A program made the translations under genes and the position numbers. 64,000 nt of DNA from Pseudomonas putida (lineage in GTDB: Bacteria; Pseudomonadota; Gammaproteobacteria; Pseudomonadales; Pseudomonadaceae). Below are positions 42,451 through 50,894 of this stretch, piece after piece (positions within the stretch are counted from its first letter, which is position 1; each line of letters starts with the position of its first letter). The notes beneath the pieces are model-generated. The model had not been told where the DNA came from. It saw only the letters and a list, made by a program, of their open reading frames with translations, and did not search any database. The DNA is taken from positions 62,001 to 126,000 of the forward strand of contig NZ_MKZO01000025.1 in the NCBI RefSeq assembly GCF_001941965.1, given 5' to 3'.

Positions 42451-45009
42451 ATGAACGCCTTCGCGTCCATCCAACAACGAGAAAAGCTGGTAATCGTCGG
42501 CAACGGCATGGTCGGCCATCACTGCGTCGAGCAACTGATCGAACGCGGCGCCCTGGCCCGCTTCGAGGTGCGGGTATTCGGCGAGGAACGGCAGCGCGCC
42601 TATGACCGGGTGCACCTGTCCGAGTACTTCGGCGGCAGCGACGCCGAAGCCCTGGCGCTCGGTGAAGCCGGCCTGTACGCCGAACACGGCGTGGCCCTGC
42701 ACCTGGGCGAGGCAGTGCTGGAAGTGGACCGCGAACGCCGCGAGGTGGTGACCAGCGCCGGCCGTTACGCCTACGACCGCCTGATCCTCGCCACCGGCTC
42801 CTATCCCTTCGTGCCGCCGATCCAGGGCTCCGAAGGGGCGGCGCGCCTGGTCTATCGCACCCTCGACGATCTCGACGGCATCCGCGCCGCCGCTGCCAGC
42901 GCCCGACGCGGCGTGGTGGTCGGCGGTGGCCTGCTCGGCCTGGAGGCGGCCAACGCGCTCAAGTCCCTCGGCCTGGAAGCCCATGTGGTGGAGTTCGCCC
43001 CGCGCCTGATGCCGGTGCAACTGGACGGCGAGGGCGGCGCGGCGCTGCGGGCGCGGATCGAGGCGCTGGGGGTTGGCGTGCACCTGTCCCGCGCCACCCA
43101 GGCCATCGTCGCCGGCGAGGAGTACCGCTACCGGATGAACTTCGACGGCGGCGAATTCCTCGAGACCGACCTGATCGTGTTCTCCGCCGGGATCCGCCCG
43201 CAGGATGCCCTGGCCCGTGCCTGCGGCCTTGAGGTGGCGCAGCGCGGCGGCGTGGTGATCGATGACGCGTGCCGCAGCAGCGACCCGCACATCTATGCCA
43301 TCGGCGAATGCGCATCGTGGAATGGCAGCGTGTTCGGGCTGGTCGCGCCGGGCTACAGCATGGCGCGCAACCTGGCGGCAGCCCTGGCCGGGCAACCGTC
43401 CAGCGCCTTCACCGGCGCGGATATGTCGACCAAGCTCAAGCTGCTCGGCGTCGATGTCGGTTCCATCGGCGACGCCCACGGCGCCACCCCGGGTTCGCGC
43501 AGCTACCGCTTTATCGACGAGGGCGGCAGCAGCTATCGCCGGCTGGTGCTGGATGCCAGCGGCAAGCGGGTGATCGGCGCGGTACTGGTGGGCGACAACA
43601 GCTACTACGACACCCTGCTGCAATACGCGCAGAACGGCATCGCCGTGCCCGCCGATCCGTCGGCGCTGATCCTCCCGCAATCCTCCGGCGCCCCGGCCCT
43701 GGGCGCCGATGCCCTGCCGGACAGCGCGACCATCTGTTCCTGCCACAACGTCAGCAAGGGCGCGATCTGCGCCGCCATCGACAGCGGCTGCGGCGACCTC
43801 GCGGCGGTCAAGGGCTGCACCAAGGCGGCCACCGGCTGCGGCGGTTGCGCGGCCTTGCTCAAGCAGGTCTTCGAGCATGAACTGACGGCCCGCGGCGTGG
43901 CCGTGGACAAGAGCCTCTGCGAACACTTCGCCTACACCCGCCAGGAGCTGTATGCGCTGGTGCGGGTCGAAGGCATCCGTGATTTCGACGAACTGCTGAC
44001 CCGCCATGGCAAGGGCCATCTGGGCTGCGATATCTGCAAGCCCACGGTCGGCTCGATCCTCGCCTCGTGCTGGAACCAGCCGATCATGGACCCGGCGCTG
44101 GTGCCGCTGCAGGACACCAACGACACCTTCATGGCCAACATGCAGAAGAACGGCACCTACTCGGTGGTACCGCGGATTCCCGGCGGCGAGATCACCCCGG
44201 ACAAGTTGATCGTGATCGGCGAGGTGGCGAAGAAATACGACCTCTACACCAAGATCACCGGCGGCCAGCGCATCGACCTGTTCGGTGCGCAACTGCATGA
44301 GCTGCCGCTGATCTGGGAAGAACTGATCGCCGCCGGCTTCGAGACCGGGCATGCCTACGGCAAGTCGACGCGCACGGTGAAGTCCTGCGTCGGCAGCACC
44401 TGGTGCCGTTATGGCGTACAGGACAGCGTGAAGATGGCCTTGCTCCTGGAAGACCGCTACAAGGGCCTGCGTTCGCCGCACAAGCTCAAGTTCGCGGTGT
44501 CCGGCTGCACCCGTGAGTGTGCCGAGGCGCAGAGCAAGGACATCGGTGTGATCGCCACCGAGAAGGGCTGGAACCTGTATGTCTGCGGCAACGGCGGCAT
44601 GCGTCCGCGCCACGCCGAGCTGTTCGCCACCGACCTCGACGACGAGACCCTGGTGCGCCTGATCGACCGCGTGCTGATGTTCTACATCCGCACCGCCGAC
44701 AAGCTGCAGCGCACCTCGGTGTGGCGCGAGAACCTGGAAGGCGGCCTGGACTACCTCAAGCAGGTGATCCTCGACGACAGTCTCGGGCTTGCCGCCGAAC
44801 TGGAAGCGCAGATGCAGCATGTGGTCGACCGCTACGAATGCGAGTGGGCCAACGCCCTGAAGGACCCGGAAAAGCTCAAGCGCTTCCGTACCTTCGTCAA
44901 CGATCACCGCGCCGACCCGGGCGTGCACTTCGTCCGCGAACGCGGCCAGCGCCGGCCGATTGCCGCGGCCGAACTTCACCTGATCCCTGTCACCGAGGAG
45001 GTGCTCTGA
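42451..45009 (+). CDS. nirB: NAD(P)H nitrite reductase large subunit NirB
   Basis: Assimilatory nitrite reductase, 852 residues, reducing nitrite to ammonium. An N-terminal FAD/NAD-binding region (LVIVGNGMVGHHCVEQLIER; GVVVGGGLLGLEAANALKSL) is followed by a BFD-like 2Fe-2S domain. That domain starts at Cys429-x-Cys431 (CSCHNVSKGAI) and ends with GCTKAATGCGGC. The siroheme/4Fe-4S site has Cys646 and Cys652 (SCVGSTWC) and Cys686 and Cys690 (SGCTREC). The ATG at 42451 is chosen because an in-frame upstream start would lie before the promoter and terminator. Its stop overlaps the nirD start. Confidence 0.96.
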   Translation: MNAFASIQQREKLVIVGNGMVGHHCVEQLIERGALARFEVRVFGEERQRAYDRVHLSEYFGGSDAEALALGEAGLYAEHGVALHLGEAVLEVDRERREVVTSAGRYAYDRLILATGSYPFVPPIQGSEGAARLVYRTLDDLDGIRAAAASARRGVVVGGGLLGLEAANALKSLGLEAHVVEFAPRLMPVQLDGEGGAALRARIEALGVGVHLSRATQAIVAGEEYRYRMNFDGGEFLETDLIVFSAGIRPQDALARACGLEVAQRGGVVIDDACRSSDPHIYAIGECASWNGSVFGLVAPGYSMARNLAAALAGQPSSAFTGADMSTKLKLLGVDVGSIGDAHGATPGSRSYRFIDEGGSSYRRLVLDASGKRVIGAVLVGDNSYYDTLLQYAQNGIAVPADPSALILPQSSGAPALGADALPDSATICSCHNVSKGAICAAIDSGCGDLAAVKGCTKAATGCGGCAALLKQVFEHELTARGVAVDKSLCEHFAYTRQELYALVRVEGIRDFDELLTRHGKGHLGCDICKPTVGSILASCWNQPIMDPALVPLQDTNDTFMANMQKNGTYSVVPRIPGGEITPDKLIVIGEVAKKYDLYTKITGGQRIDLFGAQLHELPLIWEELIAAGFETGHAYGKSTRTVKSCVGSTWCRYGVQDSVKMALLLEDRYKGLRSPHKLKFAVSGCTRECAEAQSKDIGVIATEKGWNLYVCGNGGMRPRHAELFATDLDDETLVRLIDRVLMFYIRTADKLQRTSVWRENLEGGLDYLKQVILDDSLGLAAELEAQMQHVVDRYECEWANALKDPEKLKRFRTFVNDHRADPGVHFVRERGQRRPIAAAELHLIPVTEEVL

Positions 45010-45368
45010 TGAGCCTGTCGAATGCTGTGATGAAAACGCCGGTGGCCTGGACGCCGGTCTGTGCCGAATCCGACCTGGTGGCCCGTTCCGGGGTGGTGGT
45101 CTGGCATGAGGGGGCGCAGGTGGCGCTGTTCTACGTGCCGGGGGCGGAGACCGAGGTGCATGCGCTGGATAACCATGACCCGGTGTCCGGGGCCAATGTG
45201 ATCGGGCGTGGCTTGATCGGCAGCCTGAAGGGCGAACTGGTGGTGGCTTCGCCGTTGTACAAGCAGCATTTCTGCTTGCGCGATGGGCGCTGTCTGGAGG
45301 ATGACGAGCAGGCGTTGCGGGTGTGGCCGGTGCGGGTGAATGAGGGGCGGGTGGAAATTGGGGCCTGA
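45009..45368 (+). CDS. nirD: nitrite reductase small subunit NirD
   Basis: Rieske-fold small subunit of NirB, 119 residues. The start overlaps the nirB stop (TGATG). The fold signature is visible (HALDNHDPVSGANVIGRGLI; VASPLYKQHFCLRDGRCLED). As usual for NirD, the Cys/His iron-sulfur ligand pairs of true Rieske proteins are missing. It is needed for activity or stability of NirB by family knowledge. Confidence 0.95.
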   Translation: MSLSNAVMKTPVAWTPVCAESDLVARSGVVVWHEGAQVALFYVPGAETEVHALDNHDPVSGANVIGRGLIGSLKGELVVASPLYKQHFCLRDGRCLEDDEQALRVWPVRVNEGRVEIGA

Positions 45369-45385
45369 CAGGTAATCGGGTTGCT

Positions 45386-45466
45386 CCTATCGCTGGCAAG
45401 CCAGCTCCCATAGGTTTTGCGTGCGCCGCGAACACTGTGGGAGCTGGCTTGCCAGCGATAGGGCCC
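45386..45466. repeat. REP doublet
   Basis: Inverted GTGGGAGCTGGCTTGCCAGCGATAGG pair after nirD. The left arm has one change (CCCATAGG). Confidence 0.9.
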
Positions 45467-45512
45467 TCAAACCCGGCACAAAAATGTCAGGACACAGATA
45501 CACTCCCACCCC

Positions 45513-46445
45513 ATGAACCTCGACTCCCGTATCAAATTCCGCCATCTCCTGTGCTTTCTCGAAATAGCCCGCCAGGGCAGTTTCGCCAAGGCCGCAGACG
45601 CCGTGGCCATCACCCAGCCGGCGATTTCCAAGACCCTCAAGGAACTTGAGGACCTGCTCCAGACCCGCCTGTTCGAACGCGGCCGCCAGGGCGTCGAGCT
45701 GACGCCCGCCGGTGTGCGCTTCATGCGCTACGCCGGCCCCTGCGTGCAGGCCCTGCGCGAAGGGGTGAGCAGCCTGCGCGGCGAGGAACACGCGCCGCCG
45801 CAGGTCAAGGTCGGGGTGCTGTCCACCGTGGAAAGCCTGCTGATGCCGGAAGTCATCCGCCGTCTGCACCAGCGCCACGCGGCCCTGGTGGTCAGCGTTG
45901 CCACCGGCCCCAGCGCCCACTTGCTTGCCCAGTTGCACGTTGGCGAACTGGACCTGGTGATCGGCCGCATGACCGACAGCCCGCAGATCCAGGGCCTGCT
46001 GTTCGAACACCTGTACAGCGAATCCATGTCGCTGGTGGTGCGTCCTGGCCATCCGCTGCTGGCCAGCGACCCGCTGGAGCGCGCGCGCCTCGCCGACTAT
46101 CCGCTGGTGCTGCCGCTGGCCGGCACGACCATCCGCAAGCATGCCGACAGCCTGTTCGTGCAGTGCGCCATCGAGCAGCCGCTGCAGCGCCTGGAAACCC
46201 TGTCCCCGGCCTTGAGCCGGCGTTATGTGCAGGAGAGCAATGCCGTCTGGGTCGCGCCCCGGGATGCGGTGCGGGTCGACCTCGATCGCGGCGAACTGCG
46301 CGAGCTGGACCTGGGCGTCAGCGAGCCCGGCGGCTCGGTCGGTATCTGCAGCAATGCGGCCTTGCCGTCGGCCCTTCCGGCGCAATGGCTATGCGAAGTG
46401 TTGCGTGAAGTTGCAACGCAATACCGGGATGGCGACTACCCTTGA
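45513..46445 (+). CDS. LysR family regulator, PcaQ-like
   Basis: LysR-type regulator of 310 residues. The helix-turn-helix lies in LEIARQGSFAKAADAVAITQ and PAISKTLKELEDLLQTRLFE. The N-terminus (LDSRIKFRHLLCFLEIARQG) and the block LPLAGTTIRKHADSLF resemble PcaQ, the activator of protocatechuate-degradation genes. No pca genes lie next to it here, so the PcaQ assignment rests on sequence resemblance only. GbpR/GalR-type relatives are the main alternative. Confidence 0.82.
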   Translation: MNLDSRIKFRHLLCFLEIARQGSFAKAADAVAITQPAISKTLKELEDLLQTRLFERGRQGVELTPAGVRFMRYAGPCVQALREGVSSLRGEEHAPPQVKVGVLSTVESLLMPEVIRRLHQRHAALVVSVATGPSAHLLAQLHVGELDLVIGRMTDSPQIQGLLFEHLYSESMSLVVRPGHPLLASDPLERARLADYPLVLPLAGTTIRKHADSLFVQCAIEQPLQRLETLSPALSRRYVQESNAVWVAPRDAVRVDLDRGELRELDLGVSEPGGSVGICSNAALPSALPAQWLCEVLREVATQYRDGDYP

Positions 46446-46622
46446 CGCCTGTCGGGTCGCCCCTGCTGGCCCGGTGCCGGCTGCCTGCATGAAGAACTGT
46501 TCATGGTCCTGAACTTCCGGGGCTTTTCTTGCTCTTATTGCCGGTAGCCATTGGTCGGGGCCGCCTGATATTCTCGCGGCTTTACCCCGATTGCCCCTTT
46601 GGCGCATGAACAAGGAAATAGC

Positions 46623-47381
46623 ATGAAACAGCATCGGTTGGCGGCTGCGGTTGCCCTGGTTAGCCTGGTCCTGGCGGGTTGCGATTCGCAGACCAGCGTC
46701 GAGCTGAAAACCCCGGCACAGAAAGCCTCCTACGGTATCGGCCTGAACATGGGCAAGAGCCTGGCCCAGGAAGGCATGGACGACCTCGATTCCAAGGCCG
46801 TTGCCCAGGGCATCGAAGATGCCATCGGCAAGAAGGAACAGCGCCTGAAGGACGACGAGCTGATCGAAGCCTTCGCCGCCCTGCAGAAGCGCGCTGAAGA
46901 GCGCCTGACCAAGCTGGGCGAAGAATCCGCCGCAGCCGGCAAGAAATTCCTCGAGGAAAACGGCAAGAAGCCTGGTGTGGTCACCACCGCTTCCGGCCTG
47001 CAGTACGAAGTCGTGAAGAAGGCCGACGGCGCCCAGCCGAAGCCGACCGATGTGGTCACCGTTCACTACGAAGGCAAGCTGATCGACGGCAAGGTCTTCG
47101 ACAGCTCCGTCGAGCGTGGTGCGCCGATCGACCTGCCGGTCAGCGGCGTGATCCCGGGCTGGGTCGAAGGCCTGCAACTGATGCACGTGGGCGAGAAGGT
47201 CAAGCTGTTCATCCCGGCTGACCTGGCCTACGGCGCCCAGAGCCCGAGCCCGCAGATCCCGGCCAACTCGGTCCTGGTCTTCGACCTGGAACTGCTGGCG
47301 ATCAAGGACATGTCCAAGCTGGAAGCTCCGGAGGCCGACGCTCCTGACGCCCCTGCTGCCGACGCTGCACCCGCCAAGTAA
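46623..47381 (+). CDS. FKBP-type peptidyl-prolyl isomerase lipoprotein
   Basis: Envelope FKBP (FkpA/Mip-like) of 252 residues. The signal peptide ends in the lipobox LVLAGC, so it is a lipoprotein. An N-terminal helical dimerisation domain (KASYGIGLNMGKSLAQEGMD through a long charged helix to about residue 115) precedes the FKBP catalytic domain. That domain has TVHYEGKLIDGKVFDSSVER, GVIPGWVEGLQLMHVGEKVK and AYGAQSPSPQIPANSVLVFD. The C-terminal tail is Ala/Asp/Pro-rich. It assists folding of periplasmic or outer-membrane proteins. Confidence 0.92.
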   Translation: MKQHRLAAAVALVSLVLAGCDSQTSVELKTPAQKASYGIGLNMGKSLAQEGMDDLDSKAVAQGIEDAIGKKEQRLKDDELIEAFAALQKRAEERLTKLGEESAAAGKKFLEENGKKPGVVTTASGLQYEVVKKADGAQPKPTDVVTVHYEGKLIDGKVFDSSVERGAPIDLPVSGVIPGWVEGLQLMHVGEKVKLFIPADLAYGAQSPSPQIPANSVLVFDLELLAIKDMSKLEAPEADAPDAPAADAAPAK

Positions 47382-47400
47382 TTCGGCTGCTGCTGTTGTC

Positions 47401-47442
47401 CAACGCCCCATGGCCTCACCGCCCTGGGGCGTTGTCGTTTTT
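47401..47442 (+). terminator. intrinsic terminator of the FKBP gene
   Basis: CAACGCCCCA and TGGGGCGTTG form a 10-bp stem with a 14-base loop, followed by TCGTTTTT, 20 bases after the stop codon. Confidence 0.85.
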
Positions 47443-47603
47443 GCAGGAGGGTGGGAGTAGCGTCGCCAGGCCAGCTGTGACAAGGTTCACAAAAGCTTCC
47501 GCAAAACGATTGCGCAATGAAACAAGTGTGTAAAAAACGCCCGATCCGACCCCGGCCCTTGCCCGCCGGGAGCCCTGGGCCGGAAATGAAGCTCTGTTCA
47601 CAA

Positions 47604-47630
47604 GGTTATCCACAATTAATGTGGATAACC
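47604..47630. promoter_or_regulatory. perfect inverted pair of DnaA boxes
   Basis: TTATCCACA (47606-47614) and TGTGGATAA (47620-47628) are both perfect DnaA-box consensus. They are arranged head to head with a five-base spacer, and the arms extend to 11 bp (GGTTATCCACA). The pair ends 26 bp before the DUF1232 start codon. Confidence 0.75.
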
Positions 47631-47656
47631 TTCCCGCCACCGCTGATGGAGGTCTC

Positions 47657-48097
47657 ATGAAAGCACCGTGGAATTTCGCCCGCTTCCTGCCGCTCGCCGA
47701 GCGTCTGCTCAGCCGTGGGCGCCTGCCGACGCTGCTGTTCGCGGTGGCCCGCAAGGGCCCGCGACTGGGGCAACTGAAGGAGGACGTGCGTCTGCTGCAG
47801 GCCCTCTGCGCGGCCTGGTGGCGGGGTGAGTACCGGGCGGTCAGCCCCAAGGCGCTGGTCACCATCGTCGCCGGCCTGCTGTACTTCGTCAGCCCGCTGG
47901 ATGCGATTCCCGACTGGCTGCTGGGCGTCGGCTTTCTCGATGACATCGCCGTGCTTGGCTGGGTGTTGAAAACCGTGAGCGATGAACTGGACGCCTTCCG
48001 CGCCTGGCGCCAGCGCCAGTCGCCGGAAAAACTGCGGGTGGTCGAGCGCTTGCCGGACACCCCTGAAGCCTTGCGCCTGGAGCGAAACCACAGCTGA
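47657..48097 (+). CDS. DUF1232 (YkvA-like) membrane protein
   Basis: A 146-residue protein with the DUF1232 core KALVTIVAGLLYFVSPLDAI followed by PDWLLGVGFLDDIAVLG, which forms one or two membrane helices. The N-terminal third is basic. The ATG at 47657 is preceded by GGAGG. Role unknown; some relatives are linked to envelope stress. The paired DnaA boxes just upstream raise the possibility of cell-cycle-linked expression, which is inference. Confidence 0.85.
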   Translation: MKAPWNFARFLPLAERLLSRGRLPTLLFAVARKGPRLGQLKEDVRLLQALCAAWWRGEYRAVSPKALVTIVAGLLYFVSPLDAIPDWLLGVGFLDDIAVLGWVLKTVSDELDAFRAWRQRQSPEKLRVVERLPDTPEALRLERNHS

Positions 48098-48142
48098 CAA
48101 GCGCGACGTGCTGCAATTCCCCCGAGGGCTGGTAATATTATT

Positions 48143-48159
48143 GGCATAACGATTATGCC
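48143..48159. promoter_or_regulatory. inverted-repeat operator upstream of the XRE gene
   Basis: GGCATAA-CGA-TTATGCC, a perfect 7-bp-arm inverted repeat, 38 bp before the XRE start and directly after a TAATAT box. It fits a dimeric helix-turn-helix autoregulator. Confidence 0.6.
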
Positions 48160-48197
48160 TACAGATTACATGCGAGAAGTCCGACAAGGGGGTTGTG

Positions 48198-48542
48198 ATG
48201 GCTATTCAGGTTATTAGCCGAGATGGTCAACCCGAGTACGCGGTTGTTCCCTGGGATCAATATCAGGCGTTACTCAAGGCGGCGGGGCAACCGGAGGCGC
48301 TGTCCCCCGACGAGCCAGCCAGCACTGAAGCACCTTTGACTGCGGCCAGCCTGCCAGCGTTTGGCGAGCTGGCCGCATTGCGTCAGGCCAAGGGCATTGC
48401 TGCCGACCAACTGGCGCGCAAGGTCGGGATCAGCCCGGTGTACCTGGCGATGATCGAAAGTGGCGAGCGGGTGCCGGACTCGGCGATTCGCCGCAGCCTG
48501 GCCTGGGAACTGGGATTATCCGGCTGGAGCGATCCGTCATGA
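48198..48542 (+). CDS. XRE-family helix-turn-helix protein (antitoxin-like)
   Basis: A 114-residue protein. The N-terminus (MAIQVISRDGQPEYAVVPWD, QYQALLKAAG) looks like the start of Phd/RelB-type antitoxins. After a Pro/Glu-rich linker comes an XRE helix-turn-helix (LAALRQAKGIAADQLARKVG, ISPVYLAMIESGERVP). The ATG at 48198 is used; a GTG one codon earlier is possible. It overlaps the next gene by four bases and has an inverted-repeat operator upstream. Either a stand-alone regulator with a partner or the antitoxin half of a two-gene system. Confidence 0.8.
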   Translation: MAIQVISRDGQPEYAVVPWDQYQALLKAAGQPEALSPDEPASTEAPLTAASLPAFGELAALRQAKGIAADQLARKVGISPVYLAMIESGERVPDSAIRRSLAWELGLSGWSDPS

Positions 48543-48907
48543 GCGCGGTACGGATCAGCCGGCAACACTGGGAAGGGTTGCTCGGCGAGCTGGATGTCGC
48601 GCGCCGGCAGCGTCATCTGCTGACCTACCGTGCGCTGCTGGAGCGCCTGCAGTTGCCGAGCCCGGCGATGCAGACCCTGACTGCGGCGCTGGAATACCTG
48701 GCGGTGCTCGATGCCCGTGCCGAGCAGCCGCTGCGCAGCTCGCTGGTGATCAGCCAGGGCGCGAGCCGTTTGCCGCGGACCGGATTCTTCGAGTGCGTGG
48801 AGCGCCTTGGGCGGTTTTCCGGGCCGTCGGATGGCATGGCGGCGGCGTCGTGGCATGCGTCGGAGGTGGTGCGGGTGTTCGAGTATGCCTATCCCGAAGA
48901 AGCTTGA
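48539..48907 (+). CDS. hypothetical protein paired with XRE gene
   Basis: A 122-residue protein with start overlapping the XRE stop (ATGA), so it is translationally coupled. It is mostly helical in the first 70 residues (ISRQHWEGLLGELDVARRQR, HLLTYRALLERLQLPSPAMQ), then has SLVISQGASRLPRTGFFECV. The TGFFECVERLG segment resembles part of a small-domain enzyme, but I recognise no family and no known toxin motif. The REP doublet begins nine bases after the stop. Confidence 0.7.
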   Translation: MSAVRISRQHWEGLLGELDVARRQRHLLTYRALLERLQLPSPAMQTLTAALEYLAVLDARAEQPLRSSLVISQGASRLPRTGFFECVERLGRFSGPSDGMAAASWHASEVVRVFEYAYPEEA

Positions 48908-48915
48908 GACTTCAA

Positions 48916-48992
48916 GGGCCTCATCGCTGGCAAGCCAGCTCCCACAGGTTATGCGATCCCTGTGGGAGCTGGCTTGCCAGCGATGAGGCCCT
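48916..48992. repeat. REP doublet abutting two convergent stop codons
   Basis: Inverted GTGGGAGCTGGCTTGCCAGCGATGAGGCC pair. It fills the gap exactly from nine bases after one gene to the base before the stop of the convergent EAL gene, so it probably acts as a shared 3' structure. Confidence 0.92.
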
Positions 48993-50750
48993 TCAGGCTG
49001 CCGCAGTATCGATCAGATACACACTGGCCCCCTGAACCTCCTTGGCATGGTGCTTGGCCTGCGAGGCCAGATCCGCCAGTTGGTCCGCATCCAGCTCGGC
49101 GCAGGTTTCCGGGCGCAGTTGCACCACCCCGATCGACAACGACAACAGCGGAAACTCCTGCCGCTGCCCGAGCCGGTTATGGGCAATGAAACACCCCGCC
49201 TCCAGGTGCTCGCTGCGATAGAAGCGCCGGCACTGTTTCTCGAAGTCCGCCAGCAATACATCCAGGCGCTGCTGCCAGTCCTGTGAACTCAACACCAGCA
49301 TGAAATCGTCGCCACCGATATGCCCGACGAAGTCCCGGCTCGGATCGACCCGCTCGTTCAGGCACTGCGCCAGGCACAGCAGCACCTCGTCGCCGCGGGC
49401 ATAGCCGTAGATATCGTTGAACGGCTTGAAGCTGTCGATATCCACGTAGCAGATCGCCGCCTGGCGCTTCTGCTGCAGCAGGCGCGCCAGGCATTGCTGG
49501 ATCGGCACGTTGCCCGGCAACAGGGTCAGCGGGTTGGCGTAGCGGGCCTGCTGGATCTTTTGTTCGGTGATCAGCTTGAGCACGTCGATCACTCGCCCCA
49601 GGCCGATATAGCGGCCCTGGTCGGTAATGATGAAGTCTTCCTCGATGCGCTGCCGCGCCCGGCTGGTGAGCAGGCGGCTGACACTTTGCAGCGACTGGTT
49701 CAGTTCCACCGCGAGGAAGTCCTCGCTCATCAGCCGGCTGATCGGCTTGCGCGCGAACAGCTCGGTGGCGAAGGGCTTGAGCAGGGCATCGGAAAGCGAG
49801 TAGCGGTGCACGATGCCAACAGGTCGTTGCTGTTCGTCGAGCACCGCCAGGGAATTGAGGTTGGCCTGGCGGCGGAAGGCTTCCAGCACCAGCGGCGTCG
49901 CCGTATCGCGGGTGACGGCGGTCTGTTCGATCAGCAGCGCGCCGAGGTCCGAGACTTCATCGGCCAGCACCGGCAGGCTGCTCAGCATCGGGCTCGGCAG
50001 GAGCAGGGCAACATCCTTGGGCGGATGTTCCTGGGGCCGGCAGACCAGGTAGCCCTGGACCAGATCCACGCCCATTTCCGTCAGTACCGCCAGTTCCTCG
50101 GGCAGCTCGATCCCTTCGGCGACCACCTTGGCCCGCGACGCCTTGGCGATCTGCAGGATGGAACCGACGAATTCGCGCTTCACCGCATCCAGATGGATGC
50201 CGTCGATGAAGTGGCGGTCGATCTTCACGTAGTCCGGACGCAGTTCCGACCACAGGCGCAGGCTCGAATAGCCGGCGCCGAGGTCGTCGAGGGCAATCGA
50301 GAAGCCCATGTCGCGGTAGTGGTGCAGGGCGTTGTAGAGCAACTGGAAATCGTCGGTCGGGGTCTGCTCGGTGAGTTCGATGACCACCTGGCTCGCCGGG
50401 ATGCCGAGATTCTGCAACAGCTTGAGGGTCAGCCCGGACTGGTACTGCGGCTCGAGCAGGGACTCCGGAGAGACGTTGAGGAACAGCTTGCCTTCGAGCT
50501 TTTGCTGGCTGAAGCGCCGGCAGGCGCTCTCCCGGCAGGCGATCTCCAGCTCGGTCAGGCGCCCGGCATGGCGGGCCACGGCGAACAGGTTGATCGGCGA
50601 ATGCAGGGGGCTGTTGGACGGGCCGCGACTCAGGGCCTCATAACCAAGAATGCGCCGTTCGGAAAGGCAGACGATAGGCTGGAACAGGCTGTGCAAGCCG
50701 CCTTGAGTCAGGATGGAACTCAATGCGCTGAGCTGTTCGGTCATGGTCAT
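48993..50750 (-). CDS. EAL-CBS-GGDEF protein (cyclic-di-GMP metabolism)
   Basis: A 585-residue cytoplasmic protein with an unusual order: EAL domain first (about residues 15-250), two CBS domains (about 270-390), GGDEF-type domain last. EAL motifs look intact: YEALSRG, VIELTEQ, ALDDLGAGYSSL, VKIDRHFI and AEGIE. The GGDEF signature is degenerate, HIGGDDF. The EAL half is therefore probably an active c-di-GMP phosphodiesterase and the GGDEF half may bind nucleotide or retain weak activity. CBS domains usually sense adenine nucleotides. The start at 50750 or at an ATG two codons later are equally good. It lies downstream of the algO-type protease, beyond a terminator. Confidence 0.92.
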   Translation of the reverse strand: MTMTEQLSALSSILTQGGLHSLFQPIVCLSERRILGYEALSRGPSNSPLHSPINLFAVARHAGRLTELEIACRESACRRFSQQKLEGKLFLNVSPESLLEPQYQSGLTLKLLQNLGIPASQVVIELTEQTPTDDFQLLYNALHHYRDMGFSIALDDLGAGYSSLRLWSELRPDYVKIDRHFIDGIHLDAVKREFVGSILQIAKASRAKVVAEGIELPEELAVLTEMGVDLVQGYLVCRPQEHPPKDVALLLPSPMLSSLPVLADEVSDLGALLIEQTAVTRDTATPLVLEAFRRQANLNSLAVLDEQQRPVGIVHRYSLSDALLKPFATELFARKPISRLMSEDFLAVELNQSLQSVSRLLTSRARQRIEEDFIITDQGRYIGLGRVIDVLKLITEQKIQQARYANPLTLLPGNVPIQQCLARLLQQKRQAAICYVDIDSFKPFNDIYGYARGDEVLLCLAQCLNERVDPSRDFVGHIGGDDFMLVLSSQDWQQRLDVLLADFEKQCRRFYRSEHLEAGCFIAHNRLGQRQEFPLLSLSIGVVQLRPETCAELDADQLADLASQAKHHAKEVQGASVYLIDTAAA

Positions 50751-50773
50751 ATCGTGACTACCTGAAAACTGCC

Positions 50774-50812
50774 TGAAAAAAAGGGACTGGGCGTTGGTAC
50801 GCCCGGTCCCTT
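50774..50812 (-). terminator. intrinsic terminator of the algO-type gene
   Basis: On the minus strand, AAGGGACC then GGGCGT, a short loop, ACGCCC and AGTCCCTT form a 14-bp stem followed by seven T residues, about 83 bases after the protease stop. Confidence 0.9.
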
Positions 50813-50894
50813 ATTTCACGACAGTTTGATGACTGTTTAATGACGCAATGCTACGCGGTCATAGTATTTCGCCATTATCGGTTCAGCGCGTCTG

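Noticed and set aside
42337..45435. A 1032-codon minus-strand ORF opposite nirB and nirD
   Set aside because: Shadow of the GC-rich nirBD genes; low-complexity Ala/Arg/Gly/His-rich translation and no family motif.
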